Below are positions 1 through 9,335 of a stretch of DNA of 64,000 bases, one piece after another; the stretch's first letter is position 1, and each line of letters begins with the position of its first letter. The notes beneath the pieces are model-generated. The model saw only the letters and a program-made list of their open reading frames with translations. It ran no database searches and was not told the DNA's origin. The position numbers and the translations under genes are program-made. This DNA is from Candidatus Methanoperedens sp. BLZ2 (GTDB lineage: Archaea > Halobacteriota > Methanosarcinia > Methanosarcinales > Methanoperedenaceae), in contig NZ_NTMG01000081.1 of the NCBI RefSeq assembly GCF_002487355.1, forward strand, positions 1 through 64,000, in the 5' to 3' direction.

Positions 1-261
1 CACGTGCCGTTCTGAGAAGAGGGGGAGAGAGCAATCTTTCCTTCTTATTCGGCAGAGTTAATGTTTCTCTGTGTCCTCTGTGCGCTCTGTGGTTTCTTCG
101 TGGAAGAAGATTTAATAAGTTCCATAACCTGGAGATGTCAAGTCTTTATATAATCTCTAATGTTTGCGCTTTTTAAATATTTCAGATTTTGTAGCTGCGT
201 ATGGATATGAATAAAAGAGAATATATTTAATACTTCATCTACAATAATAGATATATTCAGA
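1..261. repeat. Non-coding left edge with a CTCTGTG-type dispersed repeat
   Basis: No convincing gene lies here. At about 67-100 the heptamer CTCTGTG occurs three times with roughly ten-base spacing and runs into GTGGTTTCTTC. The reverse complement of the same motif family is seen at 44903-44961. Short ORFs on the minus strand have no family features. An AT-rich stretch near 170-180 could be a TATA element for the gene at 262, but there is no clear ribosome binding site. Confidence 0.5.
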
Positions 262-816
262 ATGTCCAAAACCACGAGAACCGAAAAGAAACCCATCGAA
301 CAATACGACCACAAGGGAAAAGAACGTTGCAATAACCCGCCAGTCGGACTTGTAACTCCAGAAACAGACAGGGAAGGCGCAAAAAAGAACTACGCATACG
401 ACCCGCATCTTGACCCTGCGCTTGTATGGGCTGGTAAAGCCGAACATACATCCTTCGAAATCCCCACGGTCTCGCTCCACGTCCATGAACGCATCGACCC
501 CCGCACCATCATCGATGCTGTGCGAAAACGAAGCGGCATCGAGAGACAGAAATCCCTTTTTGAGCTCACAGAGGAAAATCCCCCCCTTCGTGCATTGTAT
601 GAGAAAATTCTGAAAGAGCGGTTTGGAACGCGGATGTCACGGATCGGGCGGATTTTTACAGATATTCTCAATCCGTGCGTATCCGTGTCATTTGCTCAAT
701 CCGTTTTCTATCCCAATAAAATCGTTAAACAAATATCTGCGTTCATCTGCGTTCATCTGCGGTTAATTTCCCTGACTGGTAGCTCAAAAATCATTAATGC
801 AGAGGCGATATCTTGA
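262..816 (+). pseudogene. Truncated N-terminus of a type III / adenine-specific DNA methyltransferase (Mod-like)
   Basis: The first ~115 residues look like the N-terminus of site-specific adenine DNA methyltransferases of the type III Mod kind: KKPIEQYDHKGKERCNNPPV, then a proline- and charge-rich stretch with GLVTPETD, DPHLDP and HERIDPRTI. Full-length relatives run to several hundred residues and carry the DPPY and FxG motifs, which are absent here. From about base 645 the reading frame only crosses short repeats (ATCCGTG and ATCTGCGTTC units), so residues after ~125 are not real protein. I read this as a remnant of a restriction-modification gene cut by repeat-associated rearrangement. No partner restriction gene is in view. 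Confidence 0.65.
671..764. repeat. Short-period repeat patch (ATCCGTG and ATCTGCGTTC units)
   Basis: ATCCGTG occurs at 671-677 and 681-687. From 735 to 764 the decamer ATCTGCGTTC occurs twice, followed by the variant ATCTGCGGTT. Such ten-base-period intergenic motifs are dispersed in many prokaryotic genomes. Here the patch replaces the body of the methyltransferase gene. Confidence 0.6.
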
Positions 817-1145
817 TAAGTCAGGAAGTTCTTAACGAAGCCGCACGCCGCCTCGTGGAAAAATTCCACCCGGAGAAGATAATACTTTTCGGCTCGCAGG
901 CGCGCGGGACAGCCGACAGCAGAAGCGACATTGACCTTTTAGTAATATCTCCCATAAAAGAAAAACGCAGAAAATTAATGATTGAAATGCTTCGGGTACT
1001 GACTGAATTAAAATATGCATTTGATATTATCATTCTCACAAGAGAAGAATATGAACGCGACCAAAAGATTCCCGGCACTATCGGACGATATGCATCAAGG
1101 GAAGGTAAAATAATTTATGAAAGTAATTCGCGACCCGATACATGA
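813..1145 (+). CDS. MNT-type minimal nucleotidyltransferase domain protein
   Basis: This 110-residue protein has the DNA polymerase beta-like minimal nucleotidyltransferase signature: GSQARGTADSRSDIDLL, with Gly27-Ser28 and the two metal-binding acidic residues Asp39 and Asp41. Proteins of this size often act as MntA antitoxins that AMPylate a HEPN toxin, but no HEPN gene is adjacent, so a toxin-antitoxin role is not supported. The start is TTG, chosen because GAGGCGAT lies just upstream at 802-809. The end overlaps the next gene (HD domain) by 29 bases, which suggests co-transcription. Confidence 0.8.
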   Translation: MISQEVLNEAARRLVEKFHPEKIILFGSQARGTADSRSDIDLLVISPIKEKRRKLMIEMLRVLTELKYAFDIIILTREEYERDQKIPGTIGRYASREGKIIYESNSRPDT

Positions 1146-2301
1146 TTATATCGAACTCGACGACCTTGCGCTTTCTTTGATCGAAACTCCGCAGATACAG
1201 AGACTTCGCAGGATCAGGCAGCTGGGCTTCTCCAATCTTGTTTACCCCGGTGCAAACCATACGCGTTTTGAGCATTCACTCGGCGTTTATCACCTTGCAA
1301 AACAACTTATAAAACAGGTGGATGAGCAGCAGCGTAATGAACTCCTGGCAGCAGCGCTGCTCCATGACATCGGCCATGGGCCTTTTTCCCATGCTACTGA
1401 AGAAGTGATCTCGCGCTATACAAGAAAAAGCCATGAAGATATAGAAGAATTATTGCGAAAAGGAGAAATTTCCGATATACTCAAAGGTTATTCCCTATCC
1501 CCTTCAGCAATTGCCCGGCATATCAGGGGAGAAACAAATCCCGGACAGATAATACACAGCGAAATTGATGTGGACAGGATGGATTATCTTGTGCGGGACG
1601 CCCATTATACTGGCGTGGCTTTTGGGCTTATTGACCATGTAAGATTGATCCATGAAATGAAATTCAATGAAAATAAACTGGTTCTTAATATCGCAGGATT
1701 GCAGGCAGCAGAATCCCTGCTTGTATCAAGATTCCTGATGCATCCTACCGTATATTTCCATCATGTCAGCAGGATTGCGGAATCCATGTGCCATCATGCG
1801 GCGCAATATATGATAGAGAATGGACTTGACCCGAAATTATTGAGTAGAATGGATGATTGCACCTTCATGATGGAAATGAAAAGAGCAGGAGGTTACGCAT
1901 CCGAGATAGTAAACAGGCTGGATGAAAGGCGGCTTTTTAAGCGGGCGCTATATACTGATTTTCATTCTGTGAACATTGATGTCACAAATATCCGAAAAAA
2001 CACAAAGAGAATCGAAAATGAAATAGCGCAAAGTGCAGGCATTGATCCTGGATATGTGCTTGTGGATATTCCTGAGAAACCCGTTATCGCTGAAATGAAA
2101 GCCCAGGTTATCATTAACGGTAAAATGATTGGCATTGATAAAGCCTCAAATCTTGTGGCATCGCTTGGGAAAGCGCAGCTTGACAACTGGCGTCTCGGTG
2201 TTTTCACACCTGCGCAATACCGGGAAAAAGTTGGAAATATTGCAAGAGAATTCTTTGAAGTCAAAAAAGAGCTCAAACAGTTCAAACTGACCGGGATTTA
2301 A
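1117..2301 (+). CDS. HD-domain phosphohydrolase (COG1078 type)
   Basis: A 394-residue soluble protein of the COG1078 HD superfamily, related to dNTP triphosphohydrolases. The N-terminal MKVIRDPIHDYIEL and the RRIRQLGF segment are typical of the family. The metal site is visible as His53 (TRFEHSLG), His83-Asp84 (LLHDIGHGPFSH) and the later DVDRMDYL aspartates. The likely activity is phosphate-ester or (d)NTP hydrolysis; the substrate cannot be told from sequence. The gene begins inside the MNT gene and its 3' end overlaps the convergent cofE gene by 20 bases. Confidence 0.85.
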   Translation: MKVIRDPIHDYIELDDLALSLIETPQIQRLRRIRQLGFSNLVYPGANHTRFEHSLGVYHLAKQLIKQVDEQQRNELLAAALLHDIGHGPFSHATEEVISRYTRKSHEDIEELLRKGEISDILKGYSLSPSAIARHIRGETNPGQIIHSEIDVDRMDYLVRDAHYTGVAFGLIDHVRLIHEMKFNENKLVLNIAGLQAAESLLVSRFLMHPTVYFHHVSRIAESMCHHAAQYMIENGLDPKLLSRMDDCTFMMEMKRAGGYASEIVNRLDERRLFKRALYTDFHSVNIDVTNIRKNTKRIENEIAQSAGIDPGYVLVDIPEKPVIAEMKAQVIINGKMIGIDKASNLVASLGKAQLDNWRLGVFTPAQYREKVGNIAREFFEVKKELKQFKLTGI

Positions 2302-3043
2302 GGATCGCCTTACGTATTACATCTTCGTTTTCAGGCCTGTATAGTTCTTTTATCCCGTCAGATTCACTATAAAGGTCAAGACCCCTGATAACAACTATCG
2401 GTAAACCGCCATTACCTTCACCCATCAATATATTAGTGAAACCTGCTATTTCATCCACAATGCCTTCATTCTTTACTTCAAGGACCCTGCCGAACAGGTC
2501 TTTTGTACCGCGCCAGTCCCGTGTCGGTTTAATCCCGGCGCATCCAATGGCTGCACCTGTCTGTCCTATACGGAAAGCCCTGCCGTTGGTATCAGTGATG
2601 ATCACACTGATATTCTTGCCAGTGTAATTAAATAATGATTTTTTCAGGTCAGATGCGCTCTTATCAGGGTCCTCTGGCAGCAAAAGTATATTATCGCTAC
2701 CTTCTACATTTGAATGGTCAATTCCTGCATTGACGCATATACTGCCATTCTTCATACGAGCAAGAAGAAAAGGGGACTCAAGCAATATTTCAACGCTTTC
2801 ATCAAGCACAGCCTGGACAAACTGCGGCTCGGTTTTATTATTCAGAGCTATAAGCTTTGCCCTTTCTGTTGGGTTCACGTTTTTCAGGGAAATTACTCTT
2901 CCTTCGGATTTGGAAACAACAGTAGAAGAAATGGCAATGATATCGTGTTCACTGAGCTGGGCTCTCTGTATCAGAATACGGGCTATATCATCGCCTTTCT
3001 TGATGAGTGGAATATTTTCTACCGCAAATACTGCTGCATTCAA
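2282..3043 (-). CDS. cofE: Coenzyme F420-0:L-glutamate ligase (CofE)
   Basis: A 253-residue homologue of the GTP-dependent enzyme that adds gamma-linked glutamates to F420-0, making the F420-2 used as hydride carrier in methanogens. Family features: N-terminal VENIPLIKKGDD, the SKSEGRVISL loop, and IITDTNGRAFRIGQTGAAIG with the metal/GTP-binding residues. Length matches characterised CofE. The start is TTG at 3043 with GAGG a few bases upstream; no in-frame ATG is nearby. It is transcribed away from gmd, with a 145-base divergent intergenic region. Confidence 0.93.
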   Translation of the reverse strand: MNAAVFAVENIPLIKKGDDIARILIQRAQLSEHDIIAISSTVVSKSEGRVISLKNVNPTERAKLIALNNKTEPQFVQAVLDESVEILLESPFLLARMKNGSICVNAGIDHSNVEGSDNILLLPEDPDKSASDLKKSLFNYTGKNISVIITDTNGRAFRIGQTGAAIGCAGIKPTRDWRGTKDLFGRVLEVKNEGIVDEIAGFTNILMGEGNGGLPIVVIRGLDLYSESDGIKELYRPENEDVIRKAILKSRSV

Positions 3044-3188
3044 TAAGATTCCTCGCCCCTGTAAAAGCGGGTGGAATAATAATTGTTTCTAATGTCATGG
3101 ATTAACATCAACAAAAAATCAGCGAAATATTTTTAATAAATAAAGTATATTAGTTTTTAAATCGAAGCAGCTTTTTAAGGGACCGAAC
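3044..3188. promoter_or_regulatory. Divergent intergenic region between cofE and gmd
   Basis: 145 AT-rich bases separate two divergent genes and so should hold both promoters. Towards gmd, AT tracts near 3128-3165 (for example TTTTTAATAAATA) resemble archaeal TATA boxes. A SD-like AAGGGA precedes the gmd ATG. Exact boxes cannot be fixed by eye. Confidence 0.35.
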
Positions 3189-4217
3189 ATGAATAAAACA
3201 GCTTTAATAACTGGCATTACAGGACAGGATGGTGCATATCTTGCAGAATTCCTGCTGAACAAGGGGTATATTGTTCACGGAATAAAAAGAAGATCATCAT
3301 CTTTTAATACAGAGCGGATAGACCATTTATACAAAGATCCACATGAGAGAAATGTGAATTTCTTCATGCATTACGGGGATTTGACTGATTCAACAAACCT
3401 GATCAGAATTGTTCAGGAAACCCGGCCTGATGAGATATATAATCTTGCAGCACAGAGCCATGTGCAGGTCTCATTTGAAACTCCTGAATACACTGCAAAT
3501 TCGGATGCAGTCGGAACATTGAGGCTTCTTGAAGCTATAAGGATACTTGGATTGGAAAAGAAAACAAAATTCTACCAGGCTTCAACAAGCGAACTTTATG
3601 GAAAAGTCCAGGAAATCCCGCAAAAAGAGACAACACCATTCTATCCAAGAAGCCCTTATGCTGCTGCCAAGTTATATGCATACTGGATCACCAAAAACTA
3701 CAGGGAAGCGTATGGCATGTTCGCATGCAATGGAATCCTTTTCAACCATGAATCCCCGATCCGCGGCGAGACATTCGTTACCAGGAAGATCACGATGGCG
3801 GTAGCCAGAATAAAAAAAGGAGTACAGAAAAAATTATATCTTGGAAATCTGGATGCAAAAAGAGATTGGGGATTTGCCAGGGATTATGTGGAAGCCATGT
3901 GGCTCATGCTCCAGCAGGATGAGCCTGATGATTTTGTTATCGCAACGGGAAAGACGCATTCTGTGAGGGAATTCAGTGAACTTGCATTCAGGGAGGTTGG
4001 TATTAAGCTTGAATGGAAAGGAATTGGTGTGGATGAGGTTGGTGTGAATTCGGCGACCGGAGATATTTTAATAGAGATAGATCGGCGCTATTTCAGGCCG
4101 ACTGAGGTGGATATATTGATGGGGGATCCTTCAAAAGCCAGGGAAAAGCTTGGGTGGGAGGCTAAAGTTGGGTTTGAGGAACTGGTCAGGATGATGGTGG
4201 CCGGAGATATGAAATAA
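3189..4217 (+). CDS. gmd: GDP-mannose 4,6-dehydratase
   Basis: A 342-residue extended short-chain dehydrogenase that converts GDP-mannose to GDP-4-keto-6-deoxymannose. Evidence: N-terminal [23 protein letters not shown]-binding motif, [19 protein letters not shown], the active-site region with [12 protein letters not shown] (YxxxK), and [14 protein letters not shown]. These are diagnostic of Gmd. The partner GDP-fucose synthase lies about 35 kb away at 38863, so the product is probably GDP-L-fucose. It opens the glycan locus. Confidence 0.95.
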   Translation: MNKTALITGITGQDGAYLAEFLLNKGYIVHGIKRRSSSFNTERIDHLYKDPHERNVNFFMHYGDLTDSTNLIRIVQETRPDEIYNLAAQSHVQVSFETPEYTANSDAVGTLRLLEAIRILGLEKKTKFYQASTSELYGKVQEIPQKETTPFYPRSPYAAAKLYAYWITKNYREAYGMFACNGILFNHESPIRGETFVTRKITMAVARIKKGVQKKLYLGNLDAKRDWGFARDYVEAMWLMLQQDEPDDFVIATGKTHSVREFSELAFREVGIKLEWKGIGVDEVGVNSATGDILIEIDRRYFRPTEVDILMGDPSKAREKLGWEAKVGFEELVRMMVAGDMK

Positions 4218-4673
4218 CTGCCAATATCTAACCGAAAAACGTTTCTGTCTCGTATCCTGGGAACTGGGGAAATACAGCGACAGGGTAATCTCTCGTTTGT
4301 CTTGCAGAATGTTTTTACTTTTCTGTTGGTTTTTAATGCAATACTGGCAAGGCGAGTACTTTGAAATCAATGTGATAATAATAATCAGGACTGATAGAAA
4401 AATATATATTGAATTAAAGGACATTATGGAGCTAGCGAATTTGTCATGGCCGAATTAGTAATGGCTAGATTGAAAAAAATTAGAAAATACCTCTTGTAAT
4501 AGAGGGTTGAAATGAAATGGGTTGAAATGAAATTGGATAGAGAAACATCGCTGAGGCTTTAAGATGAATTTATGATTTACATAAAATTAAGTATATATCA
4601 TTGGTTCCCTCCATCCTCCCAGTGACCATCCATATATTATTACTACAATAATCTGGATGTGAGGTAAATAGCA
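4218..4673. other. 456-base intergenic stretch with a 15-base tandem repeat
   Basis: No supportable gene. GGGTTGAAATGAAAT is repeated perfectly in tandem at 4504-4518 and 4519-4533. The rest is AT-rich without tRNA or other RNA features that I can recognise. Confidence 0.5.
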
Positions 4674-5030
4674 GTGACTACGAAGAAAAAATTATCGGAC
4701 CATATCAGAGAGCATGGAACAAGGATGTGCATTGAATGCAGATCTCATGAAATTGATACTTTTCATAGGATATATATAACGGGAGAATTATTCTCATTTC
4801 CCTACTGCAGGCAATGTGGTTTGGTGCAGTGGCGAATCGTACCAGGCTATCATTTGACTCTCGAAAAGCTGTATGAATTGTACTTAAAGCTTGCCGATAA
4901 ATTTGGTTTACCAAAAGAAAAAACATTGTCAGGTCTTGAATATATCAAAAAAAGGAAAGGAGAGGAGGGTTATTCTAATGATTTAGAGATTCTGGAAGAA
5001 ATCATCGGAAAATCGTATGTTGGACAATAA
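4674..5030 (+). CDS. Small protein with two CxxC pairs, unknown function
   Basis: A 118-residue protein beginning at GTG, with GTGAGG about ten bases upstream as a possible SD. It has CIEC near residue 17 and CRQC near residue 43, a probable zinc ribbon, followed by a helical charged C-terminus. I do not recognise the family. It sits between gmd and the flippase gene at the edge of the glycan locus and could be regulatory, but nothing in the sequence shows it. Confidence 0.55.
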   Translation: MTTKKKLSDHIREHGTRMCIECRSHEIDTFHRIYITGELFSFPYCRQCGLVQWRIVPGYHLTLEKLYELYLKLADKFGLPKEKTLSGLEYIKKRKGEEGYSNDLEILEEIIGKSYVGQ

Positions 5031-5126
5031 TCTTCTGAACAAGCTGACAAAATTGGATATATTTATGGTAAAAGCGGAATTGGGAATGCTGCAATCTTTT
5101 ATACACACAACGATATCACACGAATT

Positions 5127-6605
5127 ATGTTCAAATTAAATACCTTCTTCTCGCGCATTATGAGCATAGGTGCAGTCCAGCGGCAGAGTATAGTGTCGCT
5201 TATCTGGCAGATTGCACTTACATTCATTGGTTTTTTAAGTACAATGTACTTCGCTCACGCTGTAGGTGCAGGTGTTCTGGGTGGATACTTCCTGTTTCTT
5301 GCATATCTTAGCATCATTTATCTGGTTACTGACGGTGGATTTGGCGGAGCTGCGATCAAACGTATCAGCGAGGGAGAAGAGCAGGATGCGTATTTCAGTG
5401 CGTTTGTTGTACTTCGCTCTGTTTTTATGACAGTGATTTTAGTTGTGCTAATTGCATTTCGCAGTTATTTTTTTGATCTTAACAATACTGGAATATTTAT
5501 CTGGCTTTTAATAGCGCTGATCGTATCACAATTTGCAGGGGCTGTTTCAGGCGGTATACAAGGCCGCGGAAAAATAGGGATCAGTGCAACTGCTGGTTTC
5601 ATAGAAAATATTTCACGCATTATTGTTCAGGTCATCGCAATTTTCCTGGGTTTTGGTGTTGCAGGCCTTATTGGTGGATTTATTGTGGGTATGTTAGCTG
5701 GACTCATAGTGCAGCTGCGTTTTTTTGACTTGCATTTTGTCCGTTTTAAGTTAAGGCACTTTAAAAGCCTTTCAAAATTTTCATTGTGGATATTTTTAAT
5801 CTCAGGTGGAATGACCGTGTTTTCAACATCAGATACGGTTATGATAGGTTACTATCTTAATAATGCGGAGGTAGGTGTGTACAGGATAGTGCTGCAGTTC
5901 ACATCACTGGCAGCATTTACAACTATAGCACTTCGTTCAACACTATATCCCAGGGTTAGCAGGTGGGGAAAAACTGGTGAAACCGGATTAATAGAAGAAT
6001 CGCTCTCGCGTGCATTTACGTACTCACTTGCTCTGGCAATACCAATGTTTGCAGGTGGGGTTTTACTGGGTGATAAACTCCTGTATTATTTTTATGGAGC
6101 GGAATTTGAGCGTGGTTACATGACAATGGTGGTATTATTTCTTGTGCAAATCGTAAATATTTTTCAATATTTTTTCACAACATATCTGACCGCACTGGAC
6201 CATCTGAAAGATCTGTTCAAGATCACTGTAGTGGCAGTTGCTGCGAACATTGCATTGAACGCAGCATTAATTCCTTTAATTGGTATTTCCGGGGCTGCGA
6301 TTGCTACACTTGTTACTATGATATTTAATGCAATTCTGGCAATGTGGGTATTGTCAAAGATGCTAACGGTCAGAGCGGAGTCCGGGAGTTTGATGAATAT
6401 TTTAAAGGCATCTGTCGGGATGTCGCTGTCTGTGGGGGTGTATCGAATATTGGTGCCGATATCGAATGTGTGGCTCGTACTGGTTCCGGTTGTGCTGGGT
6501 GCTATAGTGTATGGGGTTTTGGTGTTGAAGTTTGATAGGAAGATTTATGAAGAGTTGAAGGAAATAATGACGCAGATGAATGTGGCATGGCCTAAATGGA
6601 TATGA
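5127..6605 (+). CDS. Wzx/RfbX-type polysaccharide flippase
   Basis: A 492-residue integral membrane protein with about 12-14 hydrophobic segments spread over its whole length. The N-terminal IWQIALTFIGFLSTMYFAHAVG region and the later FTTYLTALDHLKDLFKITVVA region are typical of the MOP exporter superfamily (O-antigen translocase RfbX/Wzx). Its role would be moving lipid-linked oligosaccharide across the membrane to the side where AglB works. It is the only flippase in the window. Confidence 0.88.
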   Translation: MFKLNTFFSRIMSIGAVQRQSIVSLIWQIALTFIGFLSTMYFAHAVGAGVLGGYFLFLAYLSIIYLVTDGGFGGAAIKRISEGEEQDAYFSAFVVLRSVFMTVILVVLIAFRSYFFDLNNTGIFIWLLIALIVSQFAGAVSGGIQGRGKIGISATAGFIENISRIIVQVIAIFLGFGVAGLIGGFIVGMLAGLIVQLRFFDLHFVRFKLRHFKSLSKFSLWIFLISGGMTVFSTSDTVMIGYYLNNAEVGVYRIVLQFTSLAAFTTIALRSTLYPRVSRWGKTGETGLIEESLSRAFTYSLALAIPMFAGGVLLGDKLLYYFYGAEFERGYMTMVVLFLVQIVNIFQYFFTTYLTALDHLKDLFKITVVAVAANIALNAALIPLIGISGAAIATLVTMIFNAILAMWVLSKMLTVRAESGSLMNILKASVGMSLSVGVYRILVPISNVWLVLVPVVLGAIVYGVLVLKFDRKIYEELKEIMTQMNVAWPKWI

Positions 6606-6633
6606 TTAAAAACCAGAATATAGGTGATAAAAT

Positions 6634-7278
6634 ATGAAGATTTTTATAGATACTGCAAATATTGAAGAAATAAACACGGCTAATGAATGGGGAGTTGTTG
6701 ATGGCGTAACTACCAATCCGACACTGGTTGCAAAGGAGGGAAAGGATTTGAGGGCGCTAATAAATGAGATTCTTGGTATAGTTGATGGCCCCATCAGCGT
6801 TGAAGTAATAAGTACTGATTCAGAAGGAATGATTAAAGAAGCGCTTGAGATGTCTAACTGGTCGGAAAATATCGTGGTTAAAATACCAATGATCCCGGAG
6901 GGATTAAAGGCTGTTAAGATATTGAATGAGAATGATGTTAAGACCAATGTAACGCTGGTTTTTTCAGTAAATCAGGCACTCCTGGCTGCCAAAGCGGGAG
7001 CTACTTATGTTAGCCCTTTTATAGGAAGACTGGACGATATCGGACATGATGGTATGCAAATAATACATGATCTGATGCAGATATATAATTTATATGATTT
7101 TAAAACTGAGATTATCGTAGCGAGCATCAGACATCCTTTACACGTCATAGAATCAGCTAAAGCCGGTGCACATGTGGCTACTATTCCATTTGGAGTCATT
7201 GAAAAGATGTTCAAGCATCCATTAACCGATATTGGATTGGAAAAGTTTTTAAAGGATTGGGAAAAGTCGAAAAAATGA
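6634..7278 (+). CDS. tal: Transaldolase (TalC/FSA family)
   Basis: A 214-residue TIM-barrel aldolase of the small transaldolase / fructose-6-phosphate aldolase family. N-terminal [13 protein letters not shown] and [11 protein letters not shown] are diagnostic; the Schiff-base lysine is Lys83 in ENIVVKIPM. At the position where fructose-6-phosphate aldolases carry tyrosine (E. coli FSA Tyr131), this protein has Phe129 in YVSPFIGRL, as true transaldolases do (TalB Phe178). I therefore call transaldolase. It overlaps gmhB by an ATGA junction, so its product, sedoheptulose 7-phosphate, is probably meant for the heptose pathway encoded next door. Confidence 0.88.
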   Translation: MKIFIDTANIEEINTANEWGVVDGVTTNPTLVAKEGKDLRALINEILGIVDGPISVEVISTDSEGMIKEALEMSNWSENIVVKIPMIPEGLKAVKILNENDVKTNVTLVFSVNQALLAAKAGATYVSPFIGRLDDIGHDGMQIIHDLMQIYNLYDFKTEIIVASIRHPLHVIESAKAGAHVATIPFGVIEKMFKHPLTDIGLEKFLKDWEKSKK

Positions 7279-7835
7279 AGAAAGCAGTATTTCTTGATAG
7301 AGATGGCGTGCTAACACAAGAACCACCATATTATGCACATAAAGTAGATGAACTTGAATTTATTCCGCGATCTCCGGATGCCATAAGGATATTAAATAAA
7401 AACAATTACGCAGTTATTATTGTTTCGAATCAGTCGGGCATTGCCCGTGGATATTACCCGGAAGAAGATACAGCTATATTTAATAAGGCAATGGAAAAAA
7501 AACTGGCTGAAACTGGATCTCATATAGACACAATTTATTATTGCCCTCACCATCCGGAAGCAAAAATAGAAAGATACCGGGTAAATTGCGATTGCAGGAA
7601 ACCCAGGCCAGGAATGTTGAAAAGAGCGGAAAAAGAATTGAATATAGATTTGAAACAATCTTTTATGGTTGGGGATAGGATGAGTGACATAGAAGCGGGG
7701 AAAAGAGCGGAATGTAAAACTATATTGGTGAGAACCGGATACAATTCAGGGCAATCAAAAGAGAATGAAATTATTTGTGATTATGTTGCAAATGATTTAT
7801 ATAATGCTGTTGAGTATATTTTATCCCTACCGTAG
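7275..7835 (+). CDS. gmhB: D-glycero-D-manno-heptose 1,7-bisphosphate 7-phosphatase (GmhB-like)
   Basis: A 186-residue HAD phosphatase (start ATG at 7275, overlapping the tal stop; a TTG at 7257 is possible but less likely). The nucleophile motif is FLDRDGVL, followed by [10 protein letters not shown]. The GmhB-type zinc loop is visible as CPHHPEAK then [10 protein letters not shown], and [11 protein letters not shown] is the last HAD motif. It would remove the 7-phosphate of heptose 1,7-bisphosphate before nucleotide activation. Histidinol-phosphatase domains look similar, but the neighbours support heptose. Confidence 0.88.
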   Translation: MKKAVFLDRDGVLTQEPPYYAHKVDELEFIPRSPDAIRILNKNNYAVIIVSNQSGIARGYYPEEDTAIFNKAMEKKLAETGSHIDTIYYCPHHPEAKIERYRVNCDCRKPRPGMLKRAEKELNIDLKQSFMVGDRMSDIEAGKRAECKTILVRTGYNSGQSKENEIICDYVANDLYNAVEYILSLP

Positions 7836-7843
7836 TTAGATTT

Positions 7844-8803
7844 ATGGCAAGACCTCCTTCGTTTAATAGAGCAAATATAAAGATAAAATCTTTATCTGAT
7901 AGGCAGCATGATTTACAAATTTCAACGATAAGTGAATTGGATCCCACTAAAAATGATATAGATGAAAAATTTGAAAAGATTGCAGGGCGCATAGTTAGTG
8001 CCAAACACAACCGATCCTCTGCAATCTTAATGATGGGGGGACATGTTATTCGGGCAGGTGTTCAAAAATATCTGATCGACCTGATGGAAAAAGGCTTTAT
8101 ATCATGTCTGGCTATGAATGGTGCCGGGATGATCCATGATTATGAATTTGCACTTATCGGTGCAACGACTGAAAGCGTAGCCAGATATATACAGGACGGA
8201 CAATTCGGGTTGTGGAAAGAAACAGGACAAATTAATGATTATATAAATGAAGGCTATAAAAAAGGTATTGGAATGGGGGAAGCCGTTGGAAGAGCCATAT
8301 TTGAAGGGGATTTTCCATATAAGGACATCAGCTTGCTGGCTGCAGGTTACAGGTTAGGAATACCCGTTACGGTACATGTAGGGATAGGTTATGATATCAT
8401 CCATGAACACCCGAATTGCGATGGAGCAGCTACTGGAGCAACTTCATATCGTGATTTTTTATATTTCGCAAAAATTGTAGAAAATTTAGAAGGTGGAGTA
8501 GTTATGAATTTTGGCAGTGCTGTTATGTCTCCTGAGGTTTTTTTAAAAGCCCTGAGTATGGCAAGAAATGTTGCAATACAGCATGGAAGATCTATTAAGC
8601 AGTTCACGACGCTGGTCTGTGATCTTCATGATCTTCCTGAAAGATTCGATAAGGAACCCGGCAAAGATAATCCTTCTTACTATTTCAGGCCATGGAAAAC
8701 CTTGCTTGTCAGGACAGTAGCAGATGGTGGAGAGAGTTTATATATAAAAGGTAAACATGAAGTTACTATTCCAGCACTCTGGAGGGCAATAAACAAAATA
8801 TGA
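7844..8803 (+). CDS. Deoxyhypusine-synthase-like protein of heptose loci
   Basis: A 319-residue protein that I match weakly to the deoxyhypusine synthase fold: SSAILMMGGHVIRAGVQKYL followed by an AMNGAGMIHDYEFALIG segment resembles the NAD-binding region of that family, and a conserved ADGGESLYIKG lies near the C-terminus. Related genes annotated as deoxyhypusine synthase occur in heptose clusters of some bacteria (from memory, Geobacter). The gene ends in an ATGA overlap with the next nucleotidyltransferase, so a role in sugar metabolism is likelier than translation-factor modification. The reaction is unknown. Confidence 0.5.
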   Translation: MARPPSFNRANIKIKSLSDRQHDLQISTISELDPTKNDIDEKFEKIAGRIVSAKHNRSSAILMMGGHVIRAGVQKYLIDLMEKGFISCLAMNGAGMIHDYEFALIGATTESVARYIQDGQFGLWKETGQINDYINEGYKKGIGMGEAVGRAIFEGDFPYKDISLLAAGYRLGIPVTVHVGIGYDIIHEHPNCDGAATGATSYRDFLYFAKIVENLEGGVVMNFGSAVMSPEVFLKALSMARNVAIQHGRSIKQFTTLVCDLHDLPERFDKEPGKDNPSYYFRPWKTLLVRTVADGGESLYIKGKHEVTIPALWRAINKI

Positions 8804-9273
8804 AGATACTTGATATGGAGGACCTGGCTAAAAAAATCCGGACTTTAAAATCCAGTGGGAGAAAAATAGTTCATTGTCATGGATGTTTTGACCTCATGCA
8901 TATAGGTCATATTAAATATTTTCAGGCATCTAAGAAAATGGGTGATATTCTTGTAGTTACCCTCACTCCTGATATCTATGTTGATAAAGGGCCTGGCAGA
9001 CCAGTCTTTAACCAGGATCTTAGAGCAGAATCGATAGCTGCATTGGAATGTGTAGATTATGTTGCCATCAATAAATGGCCGACCGCGGAAGAAACATTGA
9101 GACTTTTGGGACCTGATATTTACGTTAAAGGACAGGAATTTGAAAAACTGGAAGATAAAACTGGAAAAATTCAAAAGGAATATGAAGTAATAAAAGAAAT
9201 TGGTGCAACAATAAGATTCACCCAGGAGATAGTTTTCTCATCAACGAAACTAATAAACGATTACTTAAAATAA
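8800..9273 (+). CDS. D-glycero-D-manno-heptose 1-phosphate nucleotidyltransferase (HldC / HldE C-domain type)
   Basis: A 157-residue cytidylyltransferase-like enzyme. The nucleotide-binding motif HIGH is intact at residues 34-37 (FDLMHIGHIKYF), and GRPVFNQDLRAESIAAL and PDIYVKGQEFE are typical of the HldE adenylyltransferase domain. It would transfer a nucleotide to heptose 1-phosphate, giving ADP-heptose if it follows the E. coli enzyme, although the nucleotide cannot be read from sequence. It starts inside the preceding gene's stop codon. Confidence 0.82.
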   Translation: MKILDMEDLAKKIRTLKSSGRKIVHCHGCFDLMHIGHIKYFQASKKMGDILVVTLTPDIYVDKGPGRPVFNQDLRAESIAALECVDYVAINKWPTAEETLRLLGPDIYVKGQEFEKLEDKTGKIQKEYEVIKEIGATIRFTQEIVFSSTKLINDYLK

Positions 9274-9335
9274 TCTTTGAGTTCTAAAAATGAAAACATT
9301 CAAATTAAATCACCATAAATATAAGTTGTAATTAA

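Noticed and set aside
138-671. Several minus-strand ORFs opposite the methyltransferase remnant
   Set aside because: They lack family motifs and SD sequences and mirror the plus-strand reading frame.
735-764. ATCTGCGTTC triplet considered as a CRISPR start
   Set aside because: The units are contiguous ten-base repeats without spacers.
813-2301. MNT plus HD pair as an MntA/HEPN toxin-antitoxin system
   Set aside because: The second gene is an HD phosphohydrolase, not HEPN, so the toxin is missing.
4131-4424. 97-residue minus-strand ORF across the gmd end
   Set aside because: It overlaps the conserved C-terminus of gmd and has no recognisable features.
6634-7278. Fructose-6-phosphate aldolase as alternative name
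   Set aside because: Phe129 stands where these aldolases have tyrosine; transaldolase fits better with the neighbouring heptose genes.
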